Below, piece after piece: positions 5,517 to 7,355 of a stretch of DNA of 7,355 bases (its first letter is position 1; each line of letters starts with the position of its first letter). The stretch lies in contig JASIGS010000041.1 in NCBI GenBank assembly GCA_030052355.1, positions 1 to 7,355 of the forward strand, in the 5' to 3' direction. The position numbers were made by a program, and so were the translations under genes. The notes beneath the pieces are model-generated. The model saw nothing but the letters and a program-made list of their open reading frames with translations, was not told the origin of the DNA and ran no database searches. This stretch comes from Streptosporangiaceae bacterium. Lineage in GTDB: Bacteria; Actinomycetota; Actinomycetes; Streptosporangiales; Streptosporangiaceae.

Positions 5517-6580
5517 ACCACGAGCGTGGTGGCCAGTTCGATGTGATGCGGCTCCGAGATGCCGCCGGGGTTGGCGTACAGCATCCGGAACGCTGCCGCG
5601 GCCATGGCCGCGAGCGGCTGCCGGACGGTGGTGAGAGCGGGGGTCGCCCAGGCGGCCACCGGCACGTCGTCGAAGCCGACGACGCTGACGTCGTCCGGCG
5701 CGCGCAGCCCCCGTTCCGAGATCGCTTGCAGCACGCCGAACGCCTGCGCGTCGTTCCCGGCCACGATGGCTGTCGGGGGCTGCGGTAGCGCGAGCAGCTG
5801 CCGCGCCTGATCGCGGCCTCCTGGCGCGTTGAACTCGGCGTGCCGCACCAGCTGGCTGTCCATGCTGAACCCGGCGTCCAGCATGGCGGCACGGTAACCG
5901 GCGAGCCGGGCCAGACCCGACCACAGCCGGTCCTGCCCGATGACGGCGATCCGCTCGTGGCCGAGATCGATGAGATGACGGGTTGCCAGCAGGCCGCCGA
6001 GCCAGTTGGTGGTGCCTACCGACCGAACCCCCTGCCCCGGCTCTTCTGGCGGGTCGATGAGCACGAGCGGGATCTGGGCCTCGGCCAACTGCCGCAGATG
6101 TTCCGACCCAGGCAGGTGCAGCGCGCACAGCGCGCCGCCCGTCCCGCGGCGGCTGGCCCGGTCGAGCCACCGCGCGAACTCGGCGGGCGAGCTCACGGTG
6201 GTCACGATGACGCTGACGTCGGCGTCCTCCGCCGCCTCGACGGTACCGCGGATCAGCTCCTCGGCCCACGGGTTGTGCAGCCTGAATATCAGCAGGTCGA
6301 CGACGGCGAAGCCGACCTGCGAAGCAACCCGGTAACCGTGCTGTCGCAGCAGGCTGGACACCCGCTCGCGGGTATCGGCCGATACGTCGGTGCGGCCGTT
6401 GAGCACCTTGGACACCGCCGAGGCGGAGACCCCGGCTTCGCTGGCGATCGTGGCTAGGGTCGCGCCTCGTGACCCCGCCCTGCCGTTTCGAAATCTGACC
6501 CGCTCAACTGGCGCACGCGGTCGGCCGTGAGCCCGCGGAAGGCCGTCAGCAGTCCCTGCTGGCGGTGGTTGACCTGGCAC
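5486..6580 (-). CDS. LacI-family transcriptional repressor
   Basis: From GTG 6580 the product is 364 residues. A LacI-type helix-turn-helix is at about 40-62 (ATLATIASEAGVSASAVSKV, then LNGR hinge), followed by VSADTRERV and the hinge helix. The periplasmic-binding-protein-like sugar domain runs from about 88 to 355, with GHERIAVIG near 207-215, AIVAGNDAQAFGVL near 271-284, DDVSVVGFDDVPVAAW near 296-311 and LTTVRQPLAAM near 316-326. Such proteins are dimeric or tetrameric repressors released by a sugar or sugar phosphate. It is divergent from the isomerase gene with a palindromic operator between them, which makes that gene the obvious target, plus itself. The N-terminus is problematic: about 39 residues precede the helix-turn-helix instead of the usual 5-15, and codon use across 6499-6580 favours another frame. 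Gene identity is sure, start is not. Confidence 0.9.
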   Translation of the reverse strand: MPGQPPPAGTADGLPRAHGRPRAPVERVRFRNGRAGSRGATLATIASEAGVSASAVSKVLNGRTDVSADTRERVSSLLRQHGYRVASQVGFAVVDLLIFRLHNPWAEELIRGTVEAAEDADVSVIVTTVSSPAEFARWLDRASRRGTGGALCALHLPGSEHLRQLAEAQIPLVLIDPPEEPGQGVRSVGTTNWLGGLLATRHLIDLGHERIAVIGQDRLWSGLARLAGYRAAMLDAGFSMDSQLVRHAEFNAPGGRDQARQLLALPQPPTAIVAGNDAQAFGVLQAISERGLRAPDDVSVVGFDDVPVAAWATPALTTVRQPLAAMAAAAFRMLYANPGGISEPHHIELATTLVVRDSTGAPRR

Positions 6581-6582
6581 AT
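6454..6582 (-). CDS. 42-codon ORF overlapping the repressor start, or displaced repressor N-terminus
   Basis: ATG 6582-6580 overlaps the GTG start of the repressor by one base and opens a frame ending at TAG 6456-6454. Of its first 28 codons 27 end in G or C, against 14 of 28 for the repressor frame over the same bases; after about 6499 neither frame has an advantage until the helix-turn-helix begins. That is the pattern of a real coding frame. Either this is a short peptide gene translated ahead of the repressor, or it is the true N-terminus of the repressor, put out of frame by an indel between about 6456 and 6499. The product (MCQVNHRQQGLLTAFRGL and on) has no recognised domain. The frame offset is -1 going from this ORF to the repressor. 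Confidence 0.4.
   Translation of the reverse strand: MCQVNHRQQGLLTAFRGLTADRVRQLSGSDFETAGRGHEARP
6486..6493. promoter_or_regulatory. Second TTTCGAAA site inside the repressor gene
   Basis: This palindromic octamer equals the core of the operator at 6618-6627. The centres are 133 bp apart. It falls in the N-terminal coding region of the repressor, where an auxiliary operator could allow looping or block transcription of the repressor gene. Only eight bases match, so chance is possible. Confidence 0.3.
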
Positions 6583-6597
6583 GCGTCAGTTTAGCCT
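6569..6597 (+). promoter_or_regulatory. Sigma70-type promoter of the isomerase gene
   Basis: TTGACC (6569-6574) and TAGCCT (6592-6597) are separated by exactly 17 bases. The -35 matches the consensus at five of six positions and the -10 fits the TANNNT pattern usual in actinobacteria. Transcription should start near 6604, giving a leader of about 53 bases that contains the operator and the ribosome site. Confidence 0.6.
6588..6593 (-). promoter_or_regulatory. TAAACT -10 box, possible leaderless start of the repressor
   Basis: On the minus strand TAAACT ends 5 bases before ATG 6582 and 7 bases before GTG 6580, the distance at which transcription normally begins. No Shine-Dalgarno precedes either start. 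The mRNA would therefore begin at or next to the start codon, as in many actinobacterial leaderless genes. No good -35 is seen. Confidence 0.4.
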
Positions 6598-6617
6598 GAA
6601 GCAGCCAGTTCGCGACT

Positions 6618-6627
6618 CTTTCGAAAG
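6618..6627. promoter_or_regulatory. LacI-type palindromic operator between repressor and isomerase
   Basis: CTTTCGAAAG is a perfect 10-bp palindrome with a central CG, the usual form of LacI-family operators. It lies about 14-23 bases downstream of the predicted isomerase transcription start, where a bound repressor would block the polymerase, and just upstream of the putative repressor promoter, so one site could control both genes. Confidence 0.6.
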
Positions 6628-6640
6628 CATGCCGTACGGC

Positions 6641-6647
6641 AAGGAGA
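6641..6647 (+). promoter_or_regulatory. Strong ribosome binding site of the isomerase
   Basis: AAGGAGA is 9 bases before GTG 6657 and is the best Shine-Dalgarno in the window. It fixes a GTG start that could otherwise be overlooked. Confidence 0.8.
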
Positions 6648-6656
6648 CCACCCAAG

Positions 6657-7355
6657 GTGCCGACGAGTAACCCCCCGGCAGTACAGCTCTACTCTGTCCG
6701 CGAGCAGCTTCCCGCCGGCCGTAAGGGCGTGCTGCGGCGGATTGCGGCGGCCGGATACGGAGCGGTAGAGGCTTTCAACGTGACCGCCGATCCGGCCGGC
6801 CTGCGCGCGGACCTGGACGCCGCCGACCTGCCGGTATGCGCCGTGCACGCGAACCCGGCTGGCGACCAGGCCGCGGAGATCTTCGACGCCACCAGGACGC
6901 TCGGCGCGGACACGATCATCGTCCCGTACCTGCCGCCTGCCAGGTTCGCTGACGCCGCTGGCGTCGCAGCCGTGGCCAGCGAGCTGAACCAGACTGCGGC
7001 ACGTGCCGCCGACGCCGGCTTCCGGCTCGGGTACCACAACCACGACTTCGAGCTCTCCTCGATCGTGGGCGGCCGGCCGGCACTCGAGGTCCTGGCCGCG
7101 GCGCTCGATGACGGTGTGCTGCTCGAGGTCGACACCTACTGGGCGGCGGTCGGCGGCCAGGACGTGCCAGCTTTGCTCGGCCGGCTCGGCGACCGGGTCC
7201 GCTACCTGCACGTCAAGGACGGGCCGATCAGCAAGCAGGAGCCGATGACGGCGGTGGGCGCGGGCCGGATGCCGGTCGCCGAGATACTGGGCGCCGCGCC
7301 GGCCGCGGAGTGGCACGTCGTGGAGCTAGACAGGTGCGCGACCGACATGCTGACC
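6657..7355 (+). CDS. Sugar phosphate isomerase/epimerase, xylose-isomerase-like TIM barrel (cut by window edge)
   Basis: From GTG 6657 the frame is open for 233 codons to the window end, so the last part, probably 20-60 residues, is missing. It belongs to the xylose-isomerase-like TIM-barrel family that includes inosose dehydratase IolE, hydroxypyruvate isomerase and many sugar or keto-sugar epimerases. Visible marks are AVQLYSVRE (8-16) in the first strand, VEAF near 37-40, CAVHAN near 61-66, GYHNHDFE (125-132), LEVDTYWA (156-163), YLHVKDG (193-199), VGAGRM near 210-215 and VVELD (221-225). Glu, Asp and His residues in these strands should bind the catalytic divalent metal; the likely ones are in HNHDFE, EVDTYW, HVKD and VVELD. 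The product is cytoplasmic. Substrate cannot be told from this part. It is divergent from the LacI-type repressor, has its own promoter and an operator in its leader, and may head a catabolic operon continuing to the right. Confidence 0.92.
   Translation, partial: MPTSNPPAVQLYSVREQLPAGRKGVLRRIAAAGYGAVEAFNVTADPAGLRADLDAADLPVCAVHANPAGDQAAEIFDATRTLGADTIIVPYLPPARFADAAGVAAVASELNQTAARAADAGFRLGYHNHDFELSSIVGGRPALEVLAAALDDGVLLEVDTYWAAVGGQDVPALLGRLGDRVRYLHVKDGPISKQEPMTAVGAGRMPVAEILGAAPAAEWHVVELDRCATDMLT

Noticed and set aside
4869..6269. 466-codon minus-strand frame across the membrane protein and the repressor
   Set aside because: It is antisense to the membrane protein and out of frame with the repressor, and its product is low-complexity and Arg-rich.
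1..7355. A selenoprotein gene with in-frame UGA
   Set aside because: Every called gene reads through without an internal TGA, and the frames that would extend past their stop codons give no recognisable protein.

Overview
The window is about 70% G+C with strongly G/C-ending codons, compact gene spacing and actinobacterial-looking promoter motifs. It most likely comes from a high-GC actinomycete; I cannot place it below phylum level. There is no mobile element, CRISPR array, tRNA or rRNA. Six protein genes are well supported, two of them cut by the window edges, plus a beheaded-looking or overlapping start region in one of them.

Left part (1-1504). The minus strand at the left edge holds the first 44 codons of a methylglyoxal synthase gene (mgsA). 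A 224-base spacer with an 8-bp inverted repeat and a doubtful small ORF follows. Next, on the plus strand, comes a DAO-type FAD-dependent oxidoreductase of unknown substrate.

Middle (1478-4761). A minus-strand selA-selB pair encodes the enzyme that makes Sec-tRNA(Sec) and the elongation factor that delivers it at UGA codons. The genes are 26 bases apart and surely co-transcribed. Neither the tRNA(Sec) gene (selC), nor selD, nor a recognisable selenoprotein gene is inside the window. selB runs tail-to-tail into the oxidoreductase gene with a 27-base overlap that contains a perfect 9-bp hairpin.

Right part (4762-7355). Divergent from selA lies a four-helix membrane protein of unknown function. 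It converges on a LacI-family repressor gene with only 5 bases between their stop codons, and an 11-bp perfect inverted repeat spans both gene ends. The repressor is divergent from a sugar-phosphate isomerase/epimerase gene that runs off the right edge. Their shared 76-base spacer and its flank hold a good sigma70-type promoter (TTGACC-N17-TAGCCT), a palindromic operator CTTTCGAAAG just downstream of it, and a TAAACT box placed for leaderless transcription of the repressor. This is a classic local repressor-target arrangement, probably for a sugar or polyol pathway.

The most unusual points are three. First, the reading frame implied by codon use switches at about 6499 in the repressor N-terminus. 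Second, both convergent gene pairs have perfect inverted repeats built into their stop-codon regions. Third, the selAB pair is isolated from selC and selD and SelB carries a long Pro/Gly/Ala-rich C-terminal tail.
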